A DNA stretch of 64,000 nt from Blastocladiella emersonii ATCC 22665 (taxonomy: Eukaryota > Blastocladiomycota > Blastocladiomycetes > Blastocladiales > Blastocladiaceae). Below, in pieces: positions 52,082-62,108 of this stretch. The stretch lies in contig JANHCV010000001.1 in assembly GCA_025594325.1 (NCBI GenBank), forward strand, positions 2,108,001 to 2,172,000, read 5' to 3'. Position 1 is the first letter of the stretch. Each line of letters begins with the position of its first letter. Made by a program: the position numbers and the translations under genes. The notes below the pieces were generated by a model, which saw only the letters and a program-made list of their open reading frames with translations, searched no databases and had not been told where the DNA came from.

Positions 52082-53378
52082 ATGGTAAGACCATGCTATG
52101 AATCGCTATGGATGGACAGCACAGATGAATAACGCCCCGTTTCCGCTCCTGCCAGTACACTGCCATTGGCGCTGTAGAGAACGGTGCGTGGATGGCACAA
52201 GTACTCGCCAGAAACCAGTCGTGCTGACTCTCATCGTCGGTCTTAGCCCACGAGGACGGCGTCTGGAGCGTCGCGTGGACCGGCAACAACCGCCTCGTCA
52301 CGGGCTCCGTTGACAACACGGTCAAGTCCTGGTGCGTCCACCCGCACGGCAGTATTGTCTCCGATATCGTCTCATCGTGGGTCTCGATCGCACTTGTAGG
52401 AGCACCGAGAACGGCCTCGACTCGCTGCACACGCTGCGCGGCCACGAGCTCGGCGTCATCTCCGTCTCCTCGGAGAGCAACGGCCGCTGTACGCCTAGCG
52501 TGTTTGCCGCCGACCCCCGCATCCTCTGACAACCCGCGCGATCGTGTAGACGTGGCCTCGAGCTCGCTCGACAGCCGGATCAAGGTCTGGAACATGGCCG
52601 ACCACTCTCTCATGAAGACCATCGAGGGCGGCCCCGTCGAGGTGTGGACCGTGGCGTGCGACCCGCACGGCCCCCGGATCGCCACGGGCACCCACTCGGG
52701 CAACATCAACGTGTTCGACATTGAGACGGGCGAGAAGCAGCAGACGTTCGAGACCAAGGGCAAGTTCATCATGTCGATTGCCTACGTGCGTACTTTTCGC
52801 GATTTGGCTATGGCCGAGTTGACTGACGTTCCGTTTTGCCCTCGCGTAGTCTCCGCAGGGCAACTACATTGCGTCGGGCAGTGAAAACGGCGCGATCCAC
52901 GTCTTTGACTCGCAGACCGGCCGTCTTGTGTCCACTCTCAGCGGTACGCGTCTCCGACTGGTTTCCACGAAGCATTCGACTGCTAACGGAAACCTCGCCC
53001 TGTCTAGGCCACGCCATGTCGGTCCGCTCGCTCGCCTTCTCCGCGGACGGCCGCTTCCTCGTCTCGGCGTCCGATGACAAGCGCGTGCACATGTACGACG
53101 TGCAGCACGGGTCCCTTGTCGCTGCGCTCGCCGGCCACGGCTCGTGGGTCCTCAGCGTCGCGTGGTCCCCCGCGAGCACGGGCTCGGGCAGCGTCGACCA
53201 CATCGCGTCGGGCTCGTCCGACAAGAAGGTCAAGGTGTGGGATATCCGCGGCCGCCAGTGCCTCCACACGCTCGACCACCACGTCGACCAAGTCTGGGGC
53301 GTCGCCTACAACGAGTCGGGCACCCGGCTGGCAACAGTCTCGGACGACAAGTCGCTGCGCGTCTACGCGTGCCAGTAG
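52082..53378 (+). CDS. SKI8: WD40 protein SKI8 / WDR61
   Basis: Exons 52082-52084, 52156-52183, 52247-52331, 52400-52488, 52550-52785, 52850-52943, 53008-53378; 301 aa. Exon 1 codes for the start Met only. Seven WD repeats: AHEDGVWSVAW...TGSVDNTVKSW; LRGHELGVISV...SSLDSRIKVWN; VEVWTVACDPHGPRIATGTH...NINVFD; SPQGNYIASGSENGAIHVFD; GHAMSVRSLAFSADGRFLVS; GHGSWVLSVAWSP...SGSSDKKVKVWD; and HHVDQVWGVAYNESGTRLAT...LRVY. The blade order and ~300-aa length fit WDR61/Ski8, which scaffolds the SKI complex for cytosolic 3'-5' mRNA decay and, in many eukaryotes, the PAF1 complex. Confidence 0.9.
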
Positions 53379-53711
53379 GCGCGGGAAGGTCGGTGGCCGG
53401 GTGAGGCGCGCACGGTGGCATCGATTCGGAGGTTGAACATGGATTGCATTGGATTTTTGGTCGTCGTCAACTTTTTCAGTGAGCTCTGCGAATCATCTAT
53501 AATCGTCCGCTTTCGGTTCGGGTCGGCGGCGATTGCTGGCCGCGTTCAATCCGACCACGGCCATCGCGGCCGTGATGCAGTTCCTCGCGACCTTAGCGCG
53601 TTCCTCGGGAAGCCGACTTCACAGCGGAGCCAGTGAACTCTGGAGCGACGAACTAAGAACTTTCAATGTAGTACGGCGCAGACACATACACGAAGGGTTT
53701 ACACGCGGGGG
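53379..53711. other. Convergent intergenic region
   Basis: 333 bp between the ends of SKI8 and the Ras GEF gene. Nothing recognisable beyond likely 3' untranslated sequence. Confidence 0.5.
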
Positions 53712-56700
53712 TCACTTCTCCTTGGGCTCGAGCTCCAAGCTGAGCTCCTTGAGCTTCTTGAGCTCGCGCTCTGTTGGTGGCTTCTTGAGGTAGTTCTGGA
53801 CCTGGGCCACGGTCGCCACGTCGTACCGCGTGCCGCGGCTGAGCACAATCTCCTGCACGCGCCGCGACATCATGTGCAGCTTGTCGACGTTGAGCATCCC
53901 GCGCACCATCGAGTCGTTGCCGTCGTTGAGGAACGTGAGGTCCTTGAGGTATATTGCTAGAGGCCGGCGAGCGAGCGAGAGTCAGTACCGTGGCAGCGCG
54001 GTAGTAAGGAGCACAGCAGAACGTACGCAGGAAGGGGACCATGGGCGGCTTGGCCTCGGCGAGCCGGTCGCGGTAGTTCTTCATGTTCCGGCTCGCGTCG
54101 CAGAACTTGGACACCTCCTCGAACTTGGACTGCGTGTCGGGCGTGAGCAGCTTCCACGTCTTCTTGAGCCGCTCGACGGGACCCATGTTGAGGCCGAAGA
54201 AGATGGAGAAGGTCGTGAAGAAGTTGTTCATGTCGAGGCAGTGCTACGCGGTCAAGAGAAGTCATGGTCAGCGTGGCCGTGCGCGCGGGGTCATGGCCAT
54301 GGCCGTACCTTGGCGATCTCGATGAACTGCGTCAGGACCGCTGCCCGCTTCTTCATGTCCTTGACCATGCACACCTCGGTCGCGACCCAGTAGCTTTCCT
54401 ACACACGATGGACCGCGCAGGCGTCAGTCAGGGCCGCCAAAGTTGATAGTCACGGCCGCGGAAACGCACCACGTCGAACCGCGAGATGAAGTAGTCGAGA
54501 CTCGGCGACATGCTGTCCTCGTCGCGGTTCTTGACCCAGATTTGGTTCAGATACTCGATCGGGTGGATGTTGCGGAACAGGCGCCAGTTGTAGACGCACA
54601 GCTGCTGCGCGACCTGCAGCGGCGTGTACGCCATGATCATGGACTCCATGGTCTTGGACTTTTGCGACGCCAGCTTGTACTCGCCAATCACCCGCTCGTA
54701 CTCTTCCGTCTACAAATACGCGCAGCACGGAGTAAGTGATCCTGCGCCGCAAGCGGGAGCGAGGTGAGGACGTACCTTGCGCTCGATAATGTCCTGGATG
54801 GCCAGCGACAGCTCGCGGAACTGGCCAAACTGGCACAGCTCGGCGAGGAACGACTCGAGGTCGTTCTTGAGGTCGCTCCGCAGGGCAAAGTCGTTCCAGT
54901 AGTGGTCGACCCAGATGCCCAGCGCCTGGACGGACCGGATCTGCGTCGGGATCTTGTTCCGCTCAAAGAACTCGACGTCTTCGGGCGTCGCGTCCTCGGG
55001 CGCCTCGGCGTTGAACTGCGCTACGACCCGGTCGAACAGCTCGGTCGGCTTCATGAACGACCGGTACGTCATGAGGAACGTGTCGAGCAGCTCGTAGTCG
55101 TAGTCGGACTCGATGTCGGACGTCAGCGCCGCGAGCGTCATGGAGCCCATGGACGGCGACCGCGTCGACGGCGTGCCCGTCGCGCCTGCGCTCGAGGGCG
55201 CCACCTGGCTCCAGTGCGCGACCGACGACAGCGTGTTGGCCATGCCCATGGCCGAGACGGGTGGTTTCGGCGGCTTCGGGATCCCGACCAGCTCGTGCAG
55301 GTCCGTGTTGAGCGTCAGCAGCTCGATCAGCTTCTCCTGCGTCGCGGCCATGACCTTGAGGCTACACGCGGTATCGAAATGTGAGTGACACGGTCCCGAT
55401 GTCCGTCGCGTGAGGCAACACCGCCGTACCGGCCCTCGGTGCTCTTGAGGACGAGAACCTCGGTGCCGTTCTCGGACACACAGATCGACATGTAGCTCTT
55501 GGCCTTGTTGACGACGTTGAAGGCGTTGGACTTTTCCTTGTCGACGTAGTGCTTGACGGGGCGGTCGAGCTCGAGGATCGCGTTCGAGCACACGATCTCG
55601 AGGCTGTACTGCGCGAACGCGAGCTTCTGCGTCTTGCAGATGTGCGCGAGCAGCGACTCGAGGCGGACGGCCTCGCTGACCTTGAACCGCAGCGTGAGCA
55701 TGTTGGGCAGCGTCACGGACACAGACACGAGGTCGGCCGGCGCGTCGCTCGGTAGTGGTGGCGACGCCGGCCCGCTCTCGTAGATGTGCTCGCGCGGCAT
55801 GATCAGCGGCGGCGGGACCGTCGACGTCGGCGACACGGGGTCCGCGTCGGCGTGCTCGGGCGCGGGCGACCCGCCGTCAAAGTGCGCGGCGCGGCTCGGG
55901 CTCGATGTCGGCGTGCGGCGCAGCGTCACGTACTTGTTCGAGTTGGACGTGCGCGGGCGTGACGTGCGCGCGAGCGTGACTGTGAGCGGCGACGGCGCGT
56001 TGGACGCCGCCGCCGACGACGACGCCGCGGGCACGTCGCTCGAGAAGGACCCGGTCGCCTCGCGCGACGCCTGGAACAGCGCGCGCTTGGTCATGACGCG
56101 GATGTCCTCCGAGTCGCACTTGCGCATCACCTCCTCGCGCGCCGTCGAGATGCTGACGGCGTCCGACTTCTCGAGCGTGTGGCGGCTGCTCGACTTGTGG
56201 CTCGCCGAGTCGCCCGTCGGCGACATGGGCTCGGGCACGCCGTCCATGTTCATGATCACGCCCATGCGCTGCGGCGAGTGCCGCTCCGAGAAGCTGAGCC
56301 GGTCGCGGTTGCTGCCGCCCGACGGCGGCGTCGTTGTCGACGGTGAGAGCTCGTCGGACGAGGTCTGGCCCGAGGCGCCGGGGGCCGTGGTGTCGGGTCC
56401 GCGGCGCATGAGGAGCATGGTCGAGATGGCCTTCATGGCCGACTTCTTGGAGATGGTGCCGGTCGTGCCGGCCGCCGCCTCGGCGGGGTGGCCCGCCGTC
56501 GTGCCCATGGCGAAGCCCTTGGCGGCGCGCTCCATGCGGGCCTCGATCTCGGCCGCATCGCTCACGGTGCGCGGGAACTCCTCGGCGTCCATGCGGACCG
56601 AGATCTGCTTGGAGGTCGGTGCGTTGATCACGGATCGCCGCCGCACTACACATCATGAGCGAGTTAGCGATGGCCGTGGCCGAGGGTGAAGAGGGAATCC

Positions 56701-57214
56701 CAATGTACCACTTGCCCGCTCCCCGAGCGGACTCGCGCCGGTTCCCGAGATGGAGAGGTTGGTGGTAGACTGGGCGAGGAAGTAGTCGGGGCTCGACGGG
56801 TCGGCCTCCTTGGTCGAGTGCACGACGAAGAGCTTCCAGTCCGAGTACTCGCTGAGGCGGCGGTCGGGCTCGGCGGCCATCTCGGATCCGTCGTCAAACT
56901 GGATGAGGAGCACATGGCACGAGATGTCGAGCGACCGCTTGTCGCAGATGACCTGCAGGATCTCGCGCATGGTGCGCGCAAAGTCGACCTGGATCACCGT
57001 GGTCTGGCCGAGCGGGAGCTGCACCCGGATGCGGCACTGCTTGGGCTCCTCCCATGGCGAGATCAGGTTCTGTACCGGTCTAGAGAAGGCGGGGGTGAAC
57101 GTGTGAGCACGGCGGCGATGGCCACGGCGAGGTGCGGGGCGGATGGCCGTACCCAGCAGAGTACAGCTGACTCGTCGAGATGGAGCTCGATTTGGATGCA
57201 TCGTTGAGTGACAT
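53712..57214 (-). CDS. Ras-family guanine nucleotide exchange factor with REM and CDC25 domains
   Basis: Eight exons: 57214-57153, 57079-56709, 56645-55430, 55361-54776, 54709-54470, 54398-54309, 54243-54027, 53956-53712; 1008 aa. From the N-terminus: a ubiquitin-like/RBD-type domain about 25-110 (CRIRVQLPLGQTTVIQVDFA...WKLFVVHST), a Ser/Pro-rich linker, a second such domain about 455-545 (LTLRFKVSEAVRLESLLAHI...YMSICVSENG), a REM/RasGEFN domain (YELLDTFLMTYRSFMKPTELF) and a C-terminal CDC25 domain (TPLQVAQQLCVYNWRLFRNI; HCLDMNNFFTTFSIFFGLNM; RLKKTWKLL; IYLKDLTFLNDGN). It should load GTP on a Ras- or Rap-type GTPase at membranes. Paired Ras-binding-like modules suggest feedback or effector function. 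Confidence 0.9.
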
Positions 57215-58057
57215 GGTTTGGTGTAGATGTGCGCGACCCCCGTGCAGAGTCGCGGGGTGTGAGGAAGCCCGCGAGAATCGAGCGAGCGAGCAGCCAGCCG
57301 CGACACGAGCGTAGCGGACGAGCTCAGTGGTGCCGCAGGCGAGCGAGCGCAGTCGGGTGCCGGAGCAGGGTATCTATCAGCGTGGAGGATGCCCGCAGGA
57401 GACGCCGGATCGAGGGATGTTCGGGCGAAAGCTTCGTGGGGGCGGCGGTGATCGCGCGCGGAGCAGCGACTGGCTGCACCTGGGGAATGCGGGCGGTAGA
57501 CTCGGGCTCGGGTTACGGGCGGGACGCGGTGGGCGAAGTTGATGCCATGGAGCGTTGCGGGACGCGGCGTATCCGCGAGAGAGGCGGCGAATGCGGCCAT
57601 GTCCCGCGTGCGAGACACGGCGTGAACAACGGGCGAAAGCGCCGGCGGACGCGTTGCGACGCGTGGTCACATGATTGTTCGACACGTCGTCTCTCACCCT
57701 CGCCGGCGCGGGTCGCGCTTTCTTCAGTTGGTGGGCGCGCTGGCATGGGCCCGCTGCGAGGTGCTTGACGTTGTCATCGTGTCTTACAAGCAGCACCAAA
57801 GCTCGCAGCACTACGCCTGCGACGACGGCCGCATCATCGCGCGGGAGGGCCACCGAGGCCGACTCGTTCCCTCCGTGTGTTGTCACGCATGATCTTCTTG
57901 TGGAGGAGTTCCACAAACCCTCAGGACACCAGGCCACCTTGTGGCGACGGCCGGGTCCCAGCGGCTCTCTCTCTCTGCCATCGCCGCGTCCATGAATCAT
58001 TTCCTGTCCTGAGCGACCAACCTCGAGAGAAACTTGCTGCAATCCGAGTCTCGAGCC
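57215..58057. promoter_or_regulatory. Long divergent intergenic region
   Basis: 843 bp between the Ras GEF and calcium-sensor start codons. ACGCGT occurs at 57649-57654, with a second ACGCGT overlapping at 57659-57664. CACATGATTGTT at 57668-57679 recurs at 59199-59210, upstream of the next gene. No coding sequence is supported. Confidence 0.5.
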
Positions 58058-59159
58058 ATGGGCAACACGAACTCGACGCCAAATCTGAGCAAGTACGAGA
58101 TTGAACATCTCGCCAAGACCACGGGCTGTACGTCGGCTCTCCGTCGGCACTGCAGTTGTGGCGGAACGCTAACCCCGGCATCCAGTCTCCGAAAGCGAGG
58201 TCAAGCGGCAGTACAAGCTGTTTGCACGAGCATGCCCCTCGGTCCACCCGTACGCGCAGGCCACAGCCGACGAGCCGACCGAGGGCGCCTCCACCATGGC
58301 GCCGACACGCGTCCAGCAGCCGAAACCGACCATGGACCGCGCGGCGATGCGCAAGCTGTACACTCGCTTCTTCCCGTTCGGCGACGCCACCGCCTTCGCC
58401 GACCGTGTCTTTGACGTGCTCGACACCGACCGCGACGGGGAGGTCGGCTTCGAGGAGTTCCTCGGCGCGCTCGCGACCGCGACGCGGACCGACGAAAAGG
58501 GCTCGTCGGAGCGCCTCGTGTGGGCGTTCTGCCTCTACGATATCGACCGCGACGGGTTCATCTCCAAGGACGAGGTTCTCACCGTCGCCCGCGCGCTCGA
58601 CCAGATGGTCGGCCCGCTCGCGTCGACCGTCAACTACGGCGCCGGCGCGCCGATCGCGGGCGGGTCTGCGCCACCCTCGCCGTACCCATCGCTGCCGCGC
58701 CGCCCGTCTTCTATCGCCGTCATGACGCGCCCAGGCGCCACCGCCGCCGCCCCGCCATCGACAGCCCCGCTCGCGCCGCCCGTAACCCCGTCGTCGCCCA
58801 GCCCGTCCAGCAACACGCTCGCCGTCCCCGGGACCTCTGCAGCAGACGGACCAACCGCCAGCCTGCAGCCGCGCAACCCGACTGCGCAGCGGACTCTGTC
58901 CGAGTCCCTGCTTGGCTGGTTGACGCGGTCCGGCTCCACGTCGGGCTCGGCACACGTCGCGCCGGGCATCGTGCTTCCCGCTCCGACCGTGCAGCCCGCG
59001 CCGGTGCGGCAGTCCGAGATCGCGTCGCGCGTCGAGCACCTCTTCAACTTGCTCGATCGCAACCACGATGGGAAAATCCCCTTCGCCGAGTTCAACCACG
59101 CCGTCAAGCAGGACCCGGCCGTGTCACGAGCGCTAAACCTGTTCCAGGGCTTGTATTAA
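58058..59159 (+). CDS. Neuronal calcium sensor (NCS-1/frequenin)-like protein with large insertion
   Basis: Exons 58058-58127 and 58186-59159; 347 aa. N-myristoylation signal MGNTNSTPNLSK. NCS-type EF1 region (YKLFARACPS, FFPFGDATAFADRVFDVL), then EF2 DTDRDGEVGFEEF (103-), EF3 DIDRDGFISKDEV (142-), and EF4 DRNHDGKIPFAEF (314-), ending ALNLFQGLY. Length is 347 instead of about 190 because an Ala/Pro/Ser-rich segment of about 125 extra residues separates EF3 and EF4. The calcium-ligand positions of EF2-EF4 are intact; EF1 is degenerate, as in all NCS proteins. Frequenins activate phosphatidylinositol 4-kinase at Golgi/plasma membrane in yeast. Confidence 0.88.
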
Positions 59160-59293
59160 TTCTACAGTTTCGCGATGTCTCCCATGCGTGTCTCACATCA
59201 CATGATTGTTGAACGCGACGCGTCGCGCTGCGCTCGCGGATTCTTCCCCCCTCCGCGTTGGTTGCTAGTCCCCGTCACAGAAGGAAGAAGTGA

Positions 59294-59317
59294 ATGAAAG
59301 AGTCAATGCAACCATGA
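59294..59317 (+). promoter_or_regulatory. Upstream ORF overlapping main start (ATGA)
   Basis: ATG 59294 opens a seven-codon peptide (MKESMQP) whose TGA stop (59315-59317) overlaps the main start codon ATG 59314 as ATGA. This is a configuration used for termination-reinitiation control. Confidence 0.5.
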
Positions 59318-60249
59318 GCTCAAGCGCGGGAATGGATCACAGCAGCAAGAAGACGCCCATCGACCGGGTCGTCGACCTCCTGTGGTCGGGCTACGCCCGC
59401 AGCAACTCGATCGTCGACAAGTACTTTCCGCCCATCAAGTTCTTCCTGTTCATGTCCACGGTCCTCATCGTACGCCCACCTCCTGCTCCGCGCAACACGC
59501 GTGAGGTCGTCGGCTGACACGCGCTGCCCGACCACTGCTGCTAGGCGTACTCGATCGGCTGCGCGTGCTTCTTCCTCACGCCGACGCGCGACAGCCTCGA
59601 CCTCGCGACGGCGTTCTCGGGCACGACGACCCCGCACACGGACAGCAGCTGGTTCTTTGCCATGCAGTCGGCGGCGAGCATCCTCTGCACCCTCGTCTGC
59701 GGCATCGTTTACTTCCACAAGCCGACGTGGGAGAAGCCGCAGGGCCGGCGCGTGTTCATGGCCAGCGGCGCTCTGGTACGCTCCATCCGCCGGCGCTCTC
59801 GGGGTCAGATCGGGAACTAACGGACGCTACAGCTCTGCCTCGTGTGCACCATCTCCCTGTTCGCGACGTCCGTCTCGCTGATCGCGACCGACAACCTGCT
59901 CGTTGCGCTCGGCGACCCGTGCAGCAACCCTAGCGCGGCGCCCGCGGCTGCGATCCTGGCCACGCTGCCCGCGGGCACCGGATGCCGCGGCGCGCAGACC
60001 GTGGCCATCAAGAAGACGCTGCTGTACGTCAGCTTCCTGTTCCTCGCATGGACCATGCACGTCGCCGTGACGGCCATCACGCTCCTGCAGCGCCGCGAGT
60101 ACGACCTGGTCCCGGCGACGCCCAACAACGCGACGGCGGCAGTGTCCGTGGCCACGGACCAGGTCACCACATCCAAGGGGCTCGACGGGCTCGGGCTCAA
60201 CGGTGCCGCCGCGTCGGCGGTGCAGGTCGAGAAGTCGGCGGGACTTTGA
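59314..60249 (+). CDS. Four-TM membrane protein of unknown function
   Basis: Exons 59314-59469, 59545-59775, 59833-60249; 267 aa. Four hydrophobic segments: about 36-57 (FPPIKFFLFMSTVLIAYSIG), about 88-110 (SAASILCTLVCGIVYFH), about 128-145 (ALLCLVCTISLFATSVSLIA) and about 180-205 (LLYVSFLFLAWTMHVAVTAI). The loop between TM3 and TM4 holds two cysteines (GDPCSN, GTGCRG) that could pair. The Ser/Asn/Thr-rich C-terminus is cytosolic. The topology recalls MARVEL/tetraspan proteins, but no family motif was found. Confidence 0.7.
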
Positions 60250-60313
60250 TGAGATTGGGCAGCTGAAGCATTGCTATTATAGAACATGTTCTAGATCTCT
60301 GCGACGGTGGCCG

Positions 60314-61855
60314 TCACAACCGAATCCGGATCCCGTAGTAGAAGAGCACGAGGCTGAGCCCGAGCAGCACGCCCATGTACGCAGCGAGGATCGCCAGCGC
60401 CTCGGCCGTCGACGCGCGGATCGTGTCGACGGAGAAGTTGACGGCGCCCGTGAGCAGGTTGGCGACGAGAAACATGACCATGCCGTTAGCGTTCACCGCC
60501 TCGGGGAGCTGGAACGCGGACGTGGCCGTGTCGGTGAACACCCACGAGTCGATGAAGATGAGCAGGCCGAGCATGCCGGCGTTGAACGCGCCCATCCACA
60601 CGACGAACCCGGCGTTGGCCATGCGCCGGCTCACGGCGAGCGGTGACGCGGCAAACTGCAGCGTCATGGCGCCGAGCAGGCCGTGGAACATGAGCCCGAG
60701 CGCGGCCTTGCGCCACCCGCCGACCGACGCCCGCGGGACCGCGAGCCCCGTGCCCGTGTACCGCGCGTAGAGGTAAATGGCCGTGTACCCGAACAGCGAG
60801 AAGAGGCCCTCGCGGTTGGCGGCGATGAAGTTGACGTGGCGCGGCGCGTGCAGGATAAAGTCTTGCACGCCGGCCCACTTGAGCAGGATCTCGTAGTCTA
60901 AGGGTTCCGTCAGTTGTGCGCGCGGGGCTGAAGCAGCGAGGTCGTACCGAACACGATGACCAGGGCGAGGAAAAAGTCGTTCCAGGGGACCCACTTGGTC
61001 GCAATGTTGACCATGGGCCCGAGCGCGGCGAGGGTGAAGAAAAAGTTCCAGTGCACGCCGTACTCGGTGACCACCTCCTGGTAGTCGAGCTGCTTGACGG
61101 ACGCGAGCCGCACGAATCCGAGGATCCATAGCGGAAGCGAGCGGCGCAGTGACGCGGCAAACGAGGTCCTGCGCTTGGCCTCGCCGCGCAGGCCGGCGAC
61201 GAGACCCTGCGAGAACACGGCGACACCGACGCCCACATCCATCTACAAGTGCACGTTAGTGTCCAGTCGCCGGTCAAGCAACGAAACCGCGTACCAGTGA
61301 GGTCCCAAACGTCTCCGTCTTGGCGAGGCAGCGCGGAAACACGGCAAAGTCGACGGCGAGAATCGAGAACCAGGTCAGGATCATGGTCCAGGTTCGGTAC
61401 ATGGTCACGGCCTGCTTCTCCTTGTTGTCGTTGAGCTGGCGCGTCCACTCGGCTGGCGGCACTCCCGCGGACGACTCCCGCTGGCCGCGCGCCGGCATCG
61501 CGAGGGTCAAGAACAGACTGGCGACCAGCGTGAGGAGCATCGGGTCCGCCAAGGGGTCGGGGAAGCAGATGGCGAGGCAGGGGATCGCCACGAGCACCGT
61601 CGCCTCGAGCGCGATACGTGCCCAGCGCGGAATGTCGCGCATGTACCGCATGCCCTTGCCGCGGCGGCTCGCGAACACCTTGAGGCCAAAGTAGCTCACC
61701 TAGAGACGGCGATTACTCTGTGTCAGCTGCGTGTGCCGTGGCAGCGAGCAGACACCGAGGCATACGATCGACACGAGGATGATCCGGTTGAGCTCGTTGA
61801 CGGTGGTCCCGGTCGAGCCCGACACGAAGGCCTCTTTCTCAGCTTTCGTCGACAT
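60314..61855 (-). CDS. GWT1: GPI-anchor inositol acyltransferase GWT1 / PIG-W
   Basis: Exons 61855-61766, 61699-61295, 61242-60948, 60897-60314; 457 aa, matching the family length. Polytopic membrane protein with about 12 hydrophobic helices. Diagnostic segments are MDVGVGVAVFSQGLV, VTEYGVHWNFFFTLA, HVNFIAANREGLFSLFGYTAIYL and NLLTGAVNFSVDT. It acylates the inositol of GlcN-PI in the ER during GPI synthesis. Its introns of 50, 52 and 66 nt include the shortest in the window. It is divergent from the KH-like gene. Confidence 0.93.
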
Positions 61856-62047
61856 GTTGCATCAAGTGAGTTGCATGGGGGGGGGGCGTTGCTGCACCGT
61901 CACGGGCGGTGCGAGCGGCGGATCGACGCGTCGCTCATCCCGCGCCGCACGCCGCCGGCCTGTCCACCGACCACCTCGTGGCCAACTCGCAAGTGGACGC
62001 CGGTCGGATACGGTGGCGCTTGCCTCTTCGCGTGGACGAGAGAGGAG

Positions 62048-62053
62048 TATAAG
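62048..62053 (+). promoter_or_regulatory. TATA box (TATAAG) of the KH-like gene
   Basis: TATAAG about 60 bp upstream of ATG 62109, but only 19 bp upstream of an earlier in-frame ATG (62067). Transcription starting ~30 bp downstream would exclude 62067, which supports ATG 62109 as the start. Confidence 0.5.
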
Positions 62054-62108
62054 AGGCGGTGAGCCCATGGGCGCCGGCCTCGCTCTCCCCAATCGAGGCC
62101 GTCAAACC

